Part shown: in pieces, positions 35,362 to 44,438 of the stretch
Position numbering within the stretch: position 1 is the first letter of the stretch
How the letters are laid out: the number at the start of each line of letters is the position of its first letter
NCBI GenBank assembly: GCA_017397655.1
Contig: JAFQIG010000041.1
Coordinates: 56,910-120,909 of the forward strand
Length of the DNA: 64,000 bases
From: Clostridia bacterium
GTDB taxonomy: Bacteria; Bacillota; Clostridia; Oscillospirales; Acutalibacteraceae
Reading direction: 5' to 3'
Notes under the pieces: generated by a model
Told to the model about the DNA's origin: nothing
The model's input: the letters and a program-made list of their open reading frames with translations, nothing else
Database searches by the model: none
Position numbers and translations under genes: made by a program

Positions 35362-37131
35362 ATGAAACAGACGGTTGACATCAAAAAGCTGGTGAGTGAT
35401 GCAGCAGGCGGCAATGAAGATGCCTTTCAGCAACTTTACTCGGAAACGTATAAATCAGCATACCATACGGCGAGTCTCCTTTTGAAAAATCCGGATGATA
35501 TCGAAGATGTGTTGCAGAATGTTTATATCAAGGCATACAAAAAGCTCTCGGAACTGAAAAATCCCGAGAGCTTTGAAAGCTGGTTAAAATCCATAGTTGA
35601 GAATGAAAGTAAGAATTACATAAAAAAAGAAAGACGGATCAATGCGCCCATCGTATTATTAAAAGATGAGAGCGATATCGGTACGGATGAATGGAGACAG
35701 CCTGTTCCGCAGGAGTATATGGAACGAGAGGACCTGAGAAACAGTGTTAGCGAAATACTGGATACACTGTCGCCTGAGGTGCGTGCGTGTATAGTTCTGT
35801 TTTACTATGAGCAAAGAAGTCTTAAGGAGATATCCGAGATACTTGAGATACCTCTCGGAACAGTAAAAACACGCCTTTATTACGGTAAAAAGCGTATAGA
35901 AAAAGCGTTCGACAAACTGCGCAAAAAAGATCCGACGCTTTACGGTATCGGTGCAATTCCTGTATTACTTGCTCTTTTTGCTTACCGAGCGAAAGACGCG
36001 GCAGCTGTTACGATACCAAAGATTGTTCTGCCGACCGTAGCGGGAACGTCGGCAACGGGGGCGGCAGTGACAGTCGGTGCAGCGGCAGCAGCTTCGACGA
36101 CGGCAACCGCAACAGTAGCCGGCACGGGTGTAACGGCGACAGCGGCGGTATCGGTTGCCACAAAGGTAGCAGCTGTAGCACTTGCAGGATCGGCAGTAGT
36201 CGGAGGATCATTTGCAATTAAGAATCATGTTGAAACACAGGAAGAAAAAACGGCTGTTTCATCTGTATATGAGATTGAAGAACCAGCAACTGTTGTTGAT
36301 ATGATTACGATTGAGCAGACCGAAGAGGCGATAACGTTCAGTACTGAACGCCGTGAGACGACGGGAACAACAATTCCGAGGAGTTCGATGACTACACGTG
36401 CAACTACACAGGAAAGAACGACAAGAAGCACCTCGGCCAAAGCACAAGACACAACGCGAAAAGAAACAACAAAACCGACAACAACCAAAGCTGCTACAAC
36501 CAAATCGACAACGACCAAACCTACAACGACAAAGAAAGAGACATCAACAGCCGAACAGACGGCGCTTGAGCAAGTTACATCGACAACAACGACAACGGCT
36601 CCTGCAGAACCTGAAACAATAACCACCACAACAGCGGTACAGGCGCCTTCCTTTACAATGTCGGGTGGAGTATTAACGGGGTATTCGGGAACGGGCAACA
36701 GAGTTTCCATACCGTCAAGTGTGGACTCAAACACGGTAACTGCAATAGGATCGGGAGCTTTTTTCGGTAATGAGGAGATTGTATCCGTAACGCTTCCGTC
36801 GACGGTAACACAGATAGGACAAGAGGCTTTTGCTGACTGCACATCGCTTTCTTCTGTTTCTTTGCCGTCATCTCTTCAGTCGGTAGGTATGGGAGCGTTT
36901 TACGGGTGTTCTTCATTGACATCCGTTAATATTCCGAATTCGGTACAGTCGATAGGCGATGAGGCATTTGCGTACTGTACGTCATTGAACACCGTTACCA
37001 TTCCGTCAGATGTAACGTCAATAGCGTCGGATGCTTTTAGCGGTTGTGATTCACTGACAATAAGATGTGAGGAAGGATCGGCGGCACACAGCTTTGCACA
37101 AGGCAACGGAATCAACTTTGTATTAATATAA
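35362..37131 (+). CDS. ECF-type sigma factor fused to TM segment, Thr-rich stalk and extracellular LRR domain
   Basis: 589 residues. Residues 10-90 are sigma region 2 (AFQQLYSETYKSAYHTA, DDIEDVLQNVYIKAYKKL, ESWLKSIVENES). Residues 125-185 are region 4 with its helix-turn-helix (RSLKEISEILEIPLGTVKTRLYY). A hydrophobic patch at 194-208 and an Ala/Val/Gly-rich stretch lead to a probable membrane helix at 267-286. Then an acidic segment, a Thr/Lys-rich linker at 332-425 and about 150 residues of LRR_5 (SFTMSGGVLTGYSG, ALSS-type repeats such as LTSVNIPNSVQSIGDEAF). The layout predicts a sigma factor tethered inside with its own sensor outside. It is divergent from a cohesin/dockerin operon. Ordinary ECF sigmas are about 170-190 residues and use a separate anti-sigma. 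Confidence 0.92.
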   Translation: MKQTVDIKKLVSDAAGGNEDAFQQLYSETYKSAYHTASLLLKNPDDIEDVLQNVYIKAYKKLSELKNPESFESWLKSIVENESKNYIKKERRINAPIVLLKDESDIGTDEWRQPVPQEYMEREDLRNSVSEILDTLSPEVRACIVLFYYEQRSLKEISEILEIPLGTVKTRLYYGKKRIEKAFDKLRKKDPTLYGIGAIPVLLALFAYRAKDAAAVTIPKIVLPTVAGTSATGAAVTVGAAAAASTTATATVAGTGVTATAAVSVATKVAAVALAGSAVVGGSFAIKNHVETQEEKTAVSSVYEIEEPATVVDMITIEQTEEAITFSTERRETTGTTIPRSSMTTRATTQERTTRSTSAKAQDTTRKETTKPTTTKAATTKSTTTKPTTTKKETSTAEQTALEQVTSTTTTTAPAEPETITTTTAVQAPSFTMSGGVLTGYSGTGNRVSIPSSVDSNTVTAIGSGAFFGNEEIVSVTLPSTVTQIGQEAFADCTSLSSVSLPSSLQSVGMGAFYGCSSLTSVNIPNSVQSIGDEAFAYCTSLNTVTIPSDVTSIASDAFSGCDSLTIRCEEGSAAHSFAQGNGINFVLI

Positions 37132-37136
37132 AAATT

Positions 37137-37173
37137 CCTCTCAGAGCAGATGACTTAAAGCTGTTCTGAGAGG
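37137..37173. terminator. Bidirectional terminator
   Basis: CCTCTCAGA-CAG arms pair with CTG-TCTGAGAGG. TTTTTGATT follows on plus and TTTTTATAT on minus, between two convergent genes. Confidence 0.85.
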
Positions 37174-37180
37174 TTTTTGA

Positions 37181-38653
37181 TTATTTATTCAGTTTTTTAA
37201 AGAACAGGTTATCCTTGTGATCGGTTACTTTTTCAGAGAGTGCATCGAAATCATCAAATCGGAAAAGACCTGTTTTGTGATCTCTGACAGAGGAAGCTCC
37301 GAGGATGGAAAAACCTAATCTGCCGAGAGACAGATTTTTATACAGCACGTTTGTGCGTATAAAAATATTCTGTATGTCACCGAACTTAAAAAAATATGTT
37401 TTTTTGTTGAATATTCCGGTTGAATAAGTCAGAATTTCATCATCGGCGGCAAAGGTATATATTCTGTACTGGCAGAATGCAGCAAGCATGGAGACAGCGA
37501 ATACAATCAGGGCAATCTGTAAATAGTTGGTGTAGATGTTTTTTAAAAACAGAGCCGCAAGCCCGAGGACAACAGAACGTACAACAGGAGAAACGAGTGC
37601 CAGAGGATGACAGCGACGAAGCTTCTCGGTACACCTGAAGTCGGGTGCACACAAAGAGAGAATCTCCTTTGCACGATTTTTATTGACCATTAATGACAGG
37701 TGTGTGGTTTCGTTCTTTTCGTTTCCGAGTCCTACAACGGCAAGGTCGATTGATACAAGCGAAAAGAAGCGCGCAAGGATCGGTTGGTTAATTATAACCG
37801 CATTGATTTTTTCGGTTTCAAAAACATAGTTACGCTTGTTGATAAGACCGCAACTGATGTATATCATATTGTCGCTTTTTTCAACAACATAGTTGCAGAG
37901 ATTGAGCGTTCCGGGGATCAGCGAACCGACATAACCGATGACGGCGAATAACAGCCAGTACCACATATTACCGTCGCTGTTGCCGTCGGATGTCTCGAAG
38001 CGCGGCAAAACAAAAACCATAAAAACAGCAAACAATGTCTGCAAAATAGGGAATGAAAGCAGCTTTGTAACAAAAGCCTGTTTGTTGGAGAAGGCGGCAA
38101 CGGTTGTGCGGTCTGACTTGTCGGTATCATCAGCTTCTGAACCGACGACTGATTGCTTTATCTGCATTAGCGTTTCTTTCAGCTGAACGGCTTCGCCGTA
38201 CTTTAAAACAAACTTAAAATCGGTAGCGCTTGCGGTGCGGGAGGAGTTAAGGTCGATTTTGACCTTTGCGGTACCGATAAGACGTTCGAAAAAGTTTCTC
38301 TCAACATTGACAACCGCAATATTCTTGATGGGAAGACGGGAGGCAGAGTTGAACAGAGTTTTCTTTTCGTAAACAAAATCAGTATCTTCAATATGGAAAG
38401 TAGTCTTTTTCCAGTATCTGACCGAAATAAAAAGATACCACAGGCAAAAAAGAAGGAGTGCAATCAGCGCATAAATGATCTTATCATTGTAAAACTGTGC
38501 GTTGTAGATGAGAGCACGGTAGAACGAAAGTCTGAAAATATCAGGACCGTGATCTTTTAAAAAGCTGAAGCCGAAAACAAAAAGAAAAGCAAAAACGCCT
38601 GCGAGTCGTTCGATGATGATTGACGGATGGTTTCTTCTGGGACTGTCAAACAT
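37181..38653 (-). CDS. Membrane protein with three bacterial PH (YdbT-like) domains
   Basis: 490 residues; start at 38653 (MFDSPRRNHPSIIIERLAG) overlaps the upstream gene stop by 8 nt. Two TM helices precede each of the PH-like segments (TTFHIEDTDFVYEKKTLFN, DNMIYISCGLINKRNYVFE, YTFAADDEILTYSTGIFNKK). The YdbS/YdbT pair in Bacillus is thought to influence resistance to cell-envelope peptides; exact biochemistry is unclear. Forms an operon with the smaller PH protein and a lipase. Confidence 0.9.
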   Translation of the reverse strand: MFDSPRRNHPSIIIERLAGVFAFLFVFGFSFLKDHGPDIFRLSFYRALIYNAQFYNDKIIYALIALLLFCLWYLFISVRYWKKTTFHIEDTDFVYEKKTLFNSASRLPIKNIAVVNVERNFFERLIGTAKVKIDLNSSRTASATDFKFVLKYGEAVQLKETLMQIKQSVVGSEADDTDKSDRTTVAAFSNKQAFVTKLLSFPILQTLFAVFMVFVLPRFETSDGNSDGNMWYWLLFAVIGYVGSLIPGTLNLCNYVVEKSDNMIYISCGLINKRNYVFETEKINAVIINQPILARFFSLVSIDLAVVGLGNEKNETTHLSLMVNKNRAKEILSLCAPDFRCTEKLRRCHPLALVSPVVRSVVLGLAALFLKNIYTNYLQIALIVFAVSMLAAFCQYRIYTFAADDEILTYSTGIFNKKTYFFKFGDIQNIFIRTNVLYKNLSLGRLGFSILGASSVRDHKTGLFRFDDFDALSEKVTDHKDNLFFKKLNK

Positions 38654-39140
38654 TTTCGTCAGTCCCTTCGGCTTTGATTTTTGCAAGAACGGATGTGTTA
38701 AGGTGCATTGCGATCTCGTCAGCGGTTTCGGGTTCGAGGAATCTGAAAGCGGCTGATGAGCCTGCTGTGGTAAGCCTTACCTTAGCGACCCCGACCATAT
38801 TGTCAATGGGACCTTTCTGAATATCGATCTGATATATTCTGTCAATCGGAACGATTGTGCGTCGGATAAAGAACAATCCTTCGATAATCTCGATGCGGTC
38901 AGCTTCGATCAGATATTTATATCTGTTGAAACGTATTTTTGGCGTGATTGCAATATAGAGGAATGAGAAAAGCAAAACTGCACCGATAATAACAAAGCTG
39001 AAATATGACAGCTCATATCTGTAATAAAGTGAAGCGATTACAGACGGCATTACAAGAAAGATTGCAAGAGAAAGTGACGATGTAATGCGCATCAGCTTGA
39101 CAGCCTTCAAAGAAGGAGTTCTGTAGTTTTTTTCGGACAT
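38646..39140 (-). CDS. Small bacterial PH-domain membrane protein (YdbS-like)
   Basis: 164 residues. Two adjacent TM helices (LSLAIFLVMPSVIASL and YFSFVIIGAVLLFSFLYIAI), then one PH-like domain (NRYKYLIEADRIEIIEGLFFIRR, IYQIDIQKGPIDNMVG, AKVRLTTAG). Overlaps the lipase by 1 nt (TAATG) and the YdbT-like gene by 8 nt, so the three are translationally coupled. Confidence 0.9.
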   Translation of the reverse strand: MSEKNYRTPSLKAVKLMRITSSLSLAIFLVMPSVIASLYYRYELSYFSFVIIGAVLLFSFLYIAITPKIRFNRYKYLIEADRIEIIEGLFFIRRTIVPIDRIYQIDIQKGPIDNMVGVAKVRLTTAGSSAAFRFLEPETADEIAMHLNTSVLAKIKAEGTDENV

Positions 39141-40378
39141 TAAGGCGCCTCCGTACGTGATAATTCGTTGATAATACTAAAGTGATCGAGATAAAAGCTT
39201 TTGACAAAATCGTCATCGGCACCAAGACCGATAACAGTGCCGTGGTTGCCGGTTACGGTCGGCATAACATTCCAAATGCCTTTTGGAATATTATACTTAT
39301 CAAAATCCTTGGCAGGCTCGATCAAAGGGGATTTTTGTGAAACGGTATTGACAACACCGTCGTTGGCAAGCCAGGATTCATCTACATCAATGCCGATATC
39401 TGACTTATACATAAATCTTCCCAGACGCTTGGAAAAGCCTTTAAGCGCAGGCAGCATTGCGTCTGTCGGGACATGACGTGTCTTGCCGTTTATGATTTTT
39501 TCTTCCGTGCCCTGAACGGCGAAAGAAAAGTAATAGATGTTCTGGAAGGTATGCAGATTGGAATTAAGCTTTGCAGAGCCTTCAACGCTGACATCAAAAA
39601 AGACGTTGTCCTCACTTTCGGCAAAACGCTTCATTTCTTTTGTGTTCATAAAGGATGCGTCACCCTTTTTATGATGGAAAGAGCCGATGCCGAAGTGCTC
39701 AAGACGAACAAGATACCAGTCATCAAAAGCAGAGTTAGCAACAACATCGTTAAGAACGAAATAGCAACCCTTGATAAGAGATGCAATGGGAACAGCCATC
39801 GTTTTTTGCATAGTTGTGCCGTTGTGGGGTGAACAGATTGTTGTTATGCTGAATATAAGATCGGACTGACCGCCCTTGAAGAGAGGTGATAATGATCCGT
39901 CTGTGGTAGCTTCTCTTTCTTCGGCAGAACCCTCGGCAAGAAGGTGCGCAAGCAGACGAACACTCGGTCCGCCGAAGCTGTGTGCAACAAGGTTGATTTT
40001 TCTGATCTTACCTGTCGAATCTTTTTTGCCCCAGCAGGGGATAAGGGGCTTCTCATATGTAGCACCATAACGTTCATGATTGAATTTTTCGCTGTGTGCT
40101 TTTCCGTAGTCAACACGTGTTCCGGTGAGTTCGGCATAAAGCTCGCACGCTCTGTCCCAGGCGCTTCCGAGAGGAGAGATAGAAGCAGATGCAGCACAGA
40201 TTCCGTTCTCTTTTAAGAAAGAAGTGATATTAAAAGAAAAGCAACCCCAATACGGAACAACGTAGCTGATTTTGCTCTTTTCGCCCCAGCCTGCCATACC
40301 GGCAACAAAAACATAAGGATGTTCGTTTCTTTTCATTATACAGGTTTTGACGTGCTTTTTGTTAGAAGTACCGTTCAT
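39140..40378 (-). CDS. Triacylglycerol lipase-like alpha/beta hydrolase (family I.5-like)
   Basis: 412 residues, RBS AAGGTGAT. Oxyanion region YVFVAGMAGWGE, nucleophile in LVAHSFGGPSVRLLAHLL (AxSxG form as in Bacillus/Geobacillus lipases), SPHNGTTM, and C-terminal DGVVNTVSQKSP and GNHGTVIG, which hold the likely Asp and His. No signal peptide is evident, unlike the secreted relatives; it may be cytosolic or the substrate may be a membrane lipid. Co-operonic with two PH-domain membrane proteins. Confidence 0.87.
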   Translation of the reverse strand: MNGTSNKKHVKTCIMKRNEHPYVFVAGMAGWGEKSKISYVVPYWGCFSFNITSFLKENGICAASASISPLGSAWDRACELYAELTGTRVDYGKAHSEKFNHERYGATYEKPLIPCWGKKDSTGKIRKINLVAHSFGGPSVRLLAHLLAEGSAEEREATTDGSLSPLFKGGQSDLIFSITTICSPHNGTTMQKTMAVPIASLIKGCYFVLNDVVANSAFDDWYLVRLEHFGIGSFHHKKGDASFMNTKEMKRFAESEDNVFFDVSVEGSAKLNSNLHTFQNIYYFSFAVQGTEEKIINGKTRHVPTDAMLPALKGFSKRLGRFMYKSDIGIDVDESWLANDGVVNTVSQKSPLIEPAKDFDKYNIPKGIWNVMPTVTGNHGTVIGLGADDDFVKSFYLDHFSIINELSRTEAP

Positions 40379-40397
40379 TTTATCACCTTAAAACATA

Positions 40398-40424
40398 GGC
40401 GCACCCACAGGGTGTAGGTACGCC
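40398..40424 (-). terminator. Imperfect hairpin after the CBS-domain gene
   Basis: Arms GGCG-ACC-ACA and GTGT-GGT-CGCC pair imperfectly around a small loop; on the minus strand TATGTTTTAA follows. Weak terminator candidate. Confidence 0.4.
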
Positions 40425-40430
40425 GCAAAA

Positions 40431-41852
40431 TTATTCTTTATCTTTTTCCTTTAAACGCTCTTTTCTTTCCCTGCGTTCCTTACGAGAGATGGTATCATCA
40501 TCGTCGTCTTCGCTTTCAGATTCGGGCAGGGGCAGAATCTCAACCTTAACTTTTCCGATACGGCGATCCTCAACGTTAAGAATGGTGAAATGAAGATTCT
40601 TGTACTCTACTTCATTCATTTCCTCGTCCTTGGGCAAAAAGCCGAGCATCGAGATAAGGAAGCCTGCAAGTGTGTCATAGTCGCCTTCGGGTATTTCTAC
40701 ACCGACAAGCTCGTCAACTTCGTCAATCGAGGTTGTGCCGTCAATTGTGAAGGTTGTTTCGTTTATTTTGGAAATTTCCTCTTCCTCGTCGTCAAACTCA
40801 TCCTGAATGTTGCCGACTATGGATTCAAGCAAATCTTCAATGGTAAGCAGACCTGCCGTTCCGCCGTACTCGTCAACGACAATGGCAAGCTGAGTGTGAT
40901 TTTCGGTCATTTCCTTAAACAGATCACCGCAGCGCTTGCTTTCAGGGATATAGTAAGCCTCACGCATAATGCTGCGAAGAGTTGTTTCACCGGGAAGCTG
41001 GTGACCGATATATGGGAGAAGATCCTTGATGTGGATAACACCGATAATGTTGTCAAGCTCTTCTTCGTATACGGGAATCCTTGAACGACCTTCCTCTACG
41101 GAAAGCTTGATGACATCTTCAAGAGGATCGTCAACTTCGATAGCGACAATATCGGTACGGTGAGTCATAATGTCACCTGCATCAATGTCATCAAATTCAA
41201 AGATGTTGTTGATCATCTCTTTCTGAACATCCTCGATAACACCTTTTTCTTCACCGACATCAACCATCATACGGATTTCTTCCTCGGTAACGGACTCGGC
41301 ATCTGCGTGCGGATCAATACCGAAAATGCGAACAATACCGTTTGTTGAAAGAGAAAGAATCTTGACAAAGGGGATGGTGATCTTTTGAATAAACAAAAGA
41401 ATTCCGACAACGGCAAAGGAGATTTTTTCGGGATTGCTCATAGCGATCTTTTTGGGAGCAAGCTCGCCGAGAACCAACGAGAAATAAGATGTGATAAGCG
41501 TGATGACGATCAGAGAGAATGTCTCGATAACCTTGTCGGGGATTCCGGGCAGAATGTTGTCGATAGAGGCGAAAAGCATATCAACAAACGACTGCGAAGC
41601 CGAAGCGGATGTCAGGAATCCGGCAAGAGTAACGCCGATCTGGATTGTTGAAAGAAAGTTGCTTGAGTTGGATGTGAGCTTCAGTACCTTTTTAGCCTTT
41701 TTGTTGCCTTCCTCGGCAAGACGCTCAAGCTTGTTGTCATTGAGAGAAATGATTGCGATTTCGCTCATTGCAAAAAAAGCGTTGACAAGAATCAGGACAA
41801 AAAGCAGGACAATCTGAATAATAAGTCCTGTAGCAGGTTCGGGGTCTTCCAT
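40431..41852 (-). CDS. CNNM/CorC-family transporter protein (DUF21-CBS-CBS-CorC_HlyC)
   Basis: 473 residues. N-terminal DUF21 membrane domain with LLFVLILVNAFFAMSEIAIISL and SYFSLVLGELAPKKIA. Two CBS repeats (DIMTHRTDIVAIEVDDPLED and YGGTAGLLTIEDLLESIVG). C-terminal CorC_HlyC domain (EYKNLHFTILNVEDRRIGKV) and a charged tail. Members are often called hemolysins, but evidence supports Mg2+ or related ion transport and regulation. RBS AAAGGAGA; transcribed alone. Confidence 0.94.
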   Translation of the reverse strand: MEDPEPATGLIIQIVLLFVLILVNAFFAMSEIAIISLNDNKLERLAEEGNKKAKKVLKLTSNSSNFLSTIQIGVTLAGFLTSASASQSFVDMLFASIDNILPGIPDKVIETFSLIVITLITSYFSLVLGELAPKKIAMSNPEKISFAVVGILLFIQKITIPFVKILSLSTNGIVRIFGIDPHADAESVTEEEIRMMVDVGEEKGVIEDVQKEMINNIFEFDDIDAGDIMTHRTDIVAIEVDDPLEDVIKLSVEEGRSRIPVYEEELDNIIGVIHIKDLLPYIGHQLPGETTLRSIMREAYYIPESKRCGDLFKEMTENHTQLAIVVDEYGGTAGLLTIEDLLESIVGNIQDEFDDEEEEISKINETTFTIDGTTSIDEVDELVGVEIPEGDYDTLAGFLISMLGFLPKDEEMNEVEYKNLHFTILNVEDRRIGKVKVEILPLPESESEDDDDDTISRKERRERKERLKEKDKE

Positions 41853-41911
41853 GTTTTAGGGATCTCCTTTCAAAATAGCTGATAACATATGTATATAAAT
41901 ATACAAATCCA

Positions 41912-41940
41912 ATTATATACCACTATATATAATATGTCAA
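41912..41940 (-). promoter_or_regulatory. Promoter of the CBS-domain gene
   Basis: On the minus strand TTGACA (41940-41935), 17-nt spacer, TATAAT (41917-41912): consensus in both boxes. Confidence 0.8.
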
Positions 41941-41993
41941 TGTTTTTTCGTGAAGAAAATTAACTGTTTTTACAAATTATGATGTAATAAATA

Positions 41994-42022
41994 TTGTTAT
42001 TCTTTGATTGATATGTTATAAT
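41994..42022 (+). promoter_or_regulatory. Promoter of yfcE
   Basis: TTGTTA (41994-41999), 17-nt spacer, TATAAT (42017-42022). Confidence 0.7.
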
Positions 42023-42053
42023 CTACGCATCTCAATTTGAAAGGTGGGTAAAA

Positions 42054-42599
42054 ATGAAGTGGCTTATAGCTTCGGACATTCACGGTTCGGCTGTTTATTG
42101 TGAAATGCTTATCAAAGCTTTTGACAATGAAAAAGCGGACAGGCTGTTGCTTTTGGGCGATATTCTGTATCACGGACCGAGAAATGATCTGCCTGACGGA
42201 TATGATCCGAAACAGGTTATAGCTATGCTTAACGGTATCTCCGACAGCATTCTGTGCGTCAGGGGTAACTGTGACACTGAGGTCGATCAGATGGTGCTTG
42301 CATTTCCGATCATGGCAGATTATGCACTAATTGACATCGGAAAAACTGTTGTTTATGTTACTCACGGACACACATTCAACAGGGCCAATTCACCACCGAT
42401 GAAAAAGGGCGATATATTACTTCACGGACACACACACGTTCCTGCGTGTGAAGCGTTCGGTGATTTTACATACTTAAATCCCGGTTCGGTCTCGATACCG
42501 AAAGACGGTTCCGAAAGGGGATATATGACCTTTGACGGAACGAATTTCCTTTGGAAAACATTAGAAGGAGAAACTTATAAAAATTTTAAAATTGAATAG
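42054..42599 (+). CDS. yfcE: YfcE-type metallophosphodiesterase
   Basis: 181 residues. Calcineurin-like metal motifs in order: SDIHGS, LLLGDILYHG, RGNCD, THGHT and HGHTHVP. Family enzymes hydrolyse phosphodiesters such as bis-pNPP; the physiological substrate is unknown. It starts the pair with the following transporter (12-nt gap). Confidence 0.94.
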   Translation: MKWLIASDIHGSAVYCEMLIKAFDNEKADRLLLLGDILYHGPRNDLPDGYDPKQVIAMLNGISDSILCVRGNCDTEVDQMVLAFPIMADYALIDIGKTVVYVTHGHTFNRANSPPMKKGDILLHGHTHVPACEAFGDFTYLNPGSVSIPKDGSERGYMTFDGTNFLWKTLEGETYKNFKIE

Positions 42600-42611
42600 G
42601 AGAAAGATTTT

Positions 42612-43541
42612 ATGTGGTTTGTATATGCATTGATAACGACACTCGCGTGGGGTGTTGCTGATCTTTTTTATAAAAAAGGTGCGGATGGCAGTGATAAATA
42701 CAGTCATCTCAAAACAACTATTGCAGTTGGTATCGTAATGGGACTTCACGCAGGATATATGCTCATATTCGGTGATATCGGATACGATTTCAAGAATCTT
42801 CTGATATACCTTCCCGTATCAATAATGTATATCCTGTCAATGACAATCGGATATCTCGGACTTCGTTATCTTGAGCTTTCCGTATCATCACCCATTCAGA
42901 ACGCTTCCGGTGCAGTATCGTGTATACTTTGCCTTATATTCCTCAACGAAACACTTGATATTATGTCATCGGCGGCAGTCGTGCTTATCTGTGTAGGTGT
43001 ATTCTTCCTCGGCGTGCTTGAAAAACAGCAGAACAAGATTTATGAAGCCGATGCAGACAGAAAGCACAAGGTAGGCTTCCTTGCAATTATGATGCCGATA
43101 CTTTACTGTATCATCGACTCGCTCGGAACGTTCTTCGATGCATACTATCTTGACGATTTTGCGACAACTCCGCTTGTAGGTGTCACGGAGGATACATTTG
43201 AGGATGTCGCCAATGTTTCTTATGAGCTTACTTTCCTGATCGTTGCTGTTGTTCTTTTCATTTATGTTCATGTTATCAAGAAGCAGAAGATCGAGCTTCC
43301 GAAGCAGAAGGACAGATTTGCGGCAGCTATCTTTGAAACACTCGGACAGTTTACTTACGTTTACGCAATGAGCGGCAGAGCCGTTGTAGCAGCTCCGATG
43401 ATCGCTTCTTACTGCATCGTTTCTGTAATTCTTTCACGCATTTTCCTTAAAGAAAAACTGACAGTAAAACAGTACATAACTGTTTCCGTAGTAATCGCAG
43501 GTATCCTTCTTCTCGGCATAGTAGAGGGTCTTGCAGAATAA
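42612..43541 (+). CDS. DMT/EamA-family transporter
   Basis: 309 residues with about ten hydrophobic segments, and the EamA-like repeat seen twice (TTLAWGVADLFYKKGADG near the N-terminus; SGRAVVAAPMIASYCIVSVILSRIFLKEKL near the C-terminus). The middle loop KKQKIELPKQKD is cytosolic. Substrate cannot be read. RBS AGGAGA lies upstream. Confidence 0.88.
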   Translation: MWFVYALITTLAWGVADLFYKKGADGSDKYSHLKTTIAVGIVMGLHAGYMLIFGDIGYDFKNLLIYLPVSIMYILSMTIGYLGLRYLELSVSSPIQNASGAVSCILCLIFLNETLDIMSSAAVVLICVGVFFLGVLEKQQNKIYEADADRKHKVGFLAIMMPILYCIIDSLGTFFDAYYLDDFATTPLVGVTEDTFEDVANVSYELTFLIVAVVLFIYVHVIKKQKIELPKQKDRFAAAIFETLGQFTYVYAMSGRAVVAAPMIASYCIVSVILSRIFLKEKLTVKQYITVSVVIAGILLLGIVEGLAE

Positions 43542-43560
43542 TAAGATGTAAATAAAATTT

Positions 43561-43599
43561 AACCGGATTGTGAAGGTCTGATACCTTTGCAATCCGGTT
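43561..43599. terminator. Bidirectional terminator
   Basis: Arms AACCGGATTG and CAATCCGGTT plus GAAGGT/ACCTT, 5-nt loop. It lies between convergent genes, with ATTGTTTAT on plus and an AT-rich run on minus. Confidence 0.8.
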
Positions 43600-43604
43600 A
43601 TTGT

Positions 43605-44438
43605 TTATAATGAGTTGTATATATCCTTAACGGATTTTTCCAAAAGAGCTCTGAACAGAGGTGCTGTTCTGTCGGCAGTTTCTTTGACCTCTTCGTGGGA
43701 GAGGGGGTTTTTGCTGATACCTGCGGCGAGGTTCGAGATACAGCTGATGCCGCAGACACGAAGTCCTGCATGATTTGCCGCCATAGCTTCGCAGGCGGTG
43801 CTCATTCCGACGGCATCTGCTCCGAGATGCGAATACATTCTGATCTCGGCAGGTGATTCATAATTTGGTCCGCTTGTCTGTACGTAAACGCCTTCCTTAA
43901 GGTCGATTGACAGCTCTTTTGCGGCATTGCATATTACCGCAGACAGCTCTTTGTCATATATACTGCTCATATCGGGGAAGCGTGTACCGAGCTCATCGAC
44001 GTTTGCACCGATAAGGGGAGACGGAACGAAGCTGCTGATGTGATCTTTGATCAGCATAAGATCGCCTGCTTTGAAATCCTTGTTTATACCGCCCGATGCG
44101 TTTGTAAGGATAACTGCTTTTGCGCCGAGAAGCTTCATAAGTCTTACGGGCATAACGACATCAGTCATCTTGTAGCCTTCGTAATAATGAATACGACCCT
44201 GCATACAGATTACGGGGACGGTATCAAGATAACCGAAAATAAATCTGCCCTCGTGACCCGAAACGGTAGAAACGGGGAAATCCTCGATATCGCCGTACGG
44301 TACAACGGCAACGGTTTTCAGCTTGTCGGCAAAGCCGCCGAGTCCCGAACCGAGAATGATGCCGATACTCGGAACAAAGTCGGTAACGGAACGTACAGAC
44401 TCTTTATAATTTAAAAGCTTGTTATAAATCTCACTCAT
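43605..44438 (-). CDS. Purine nucleoside phosphorylase (trimeric type)
   Basis: 277 residues from ATG 44438, the family length; this start overlaps the upstream stop by 8 nt, and AAAGGA is 8 nt before it. Motifs: GIILGSGLGGFADKL, VSGHEGRFIFG, GRIHYYEGY, LTNASGGINKDF, YVQTSGPNYESPAEIR and GMSTACEAMAANHAG. It phosphorolyses (deoxy)guanosine and inosine. A longer reading from 44537 lies inside the transporter gene and is rejected. Confidence 0.95.
   Translation of the reverse strand: MSEIYNKLLNYKESVRSVTDFVPSIGIILGSGLGGFADKLKTVAVVPYGDIEDFPVSTVSGHEGRFIFGYLDTVPVICMQGRIHYYEGYKMTDVVMPVRLMKLLGAKAVILTNASGGINKDFKAGDLMLIKDHISSFVPSPLIGANVDELGTRFPDMSSIYDKELSAVICNAAKELSIDLKEGVYVQTSGPNYESPAEIRMYSHLGADAVGMSTACEAMAANHAGLRVCGISCISNLAAGISKNPLSHEEVKETADRTAPLFRALLEKSVKDIYNSL

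Noticed and set aside
36225..36842. Long minus-strand reading opposite the sigma-LRR gene
   Set aside because: It is Val-rich because it mirrors the Thr-rich linker; no RBS, and the plus strand has clear domains.
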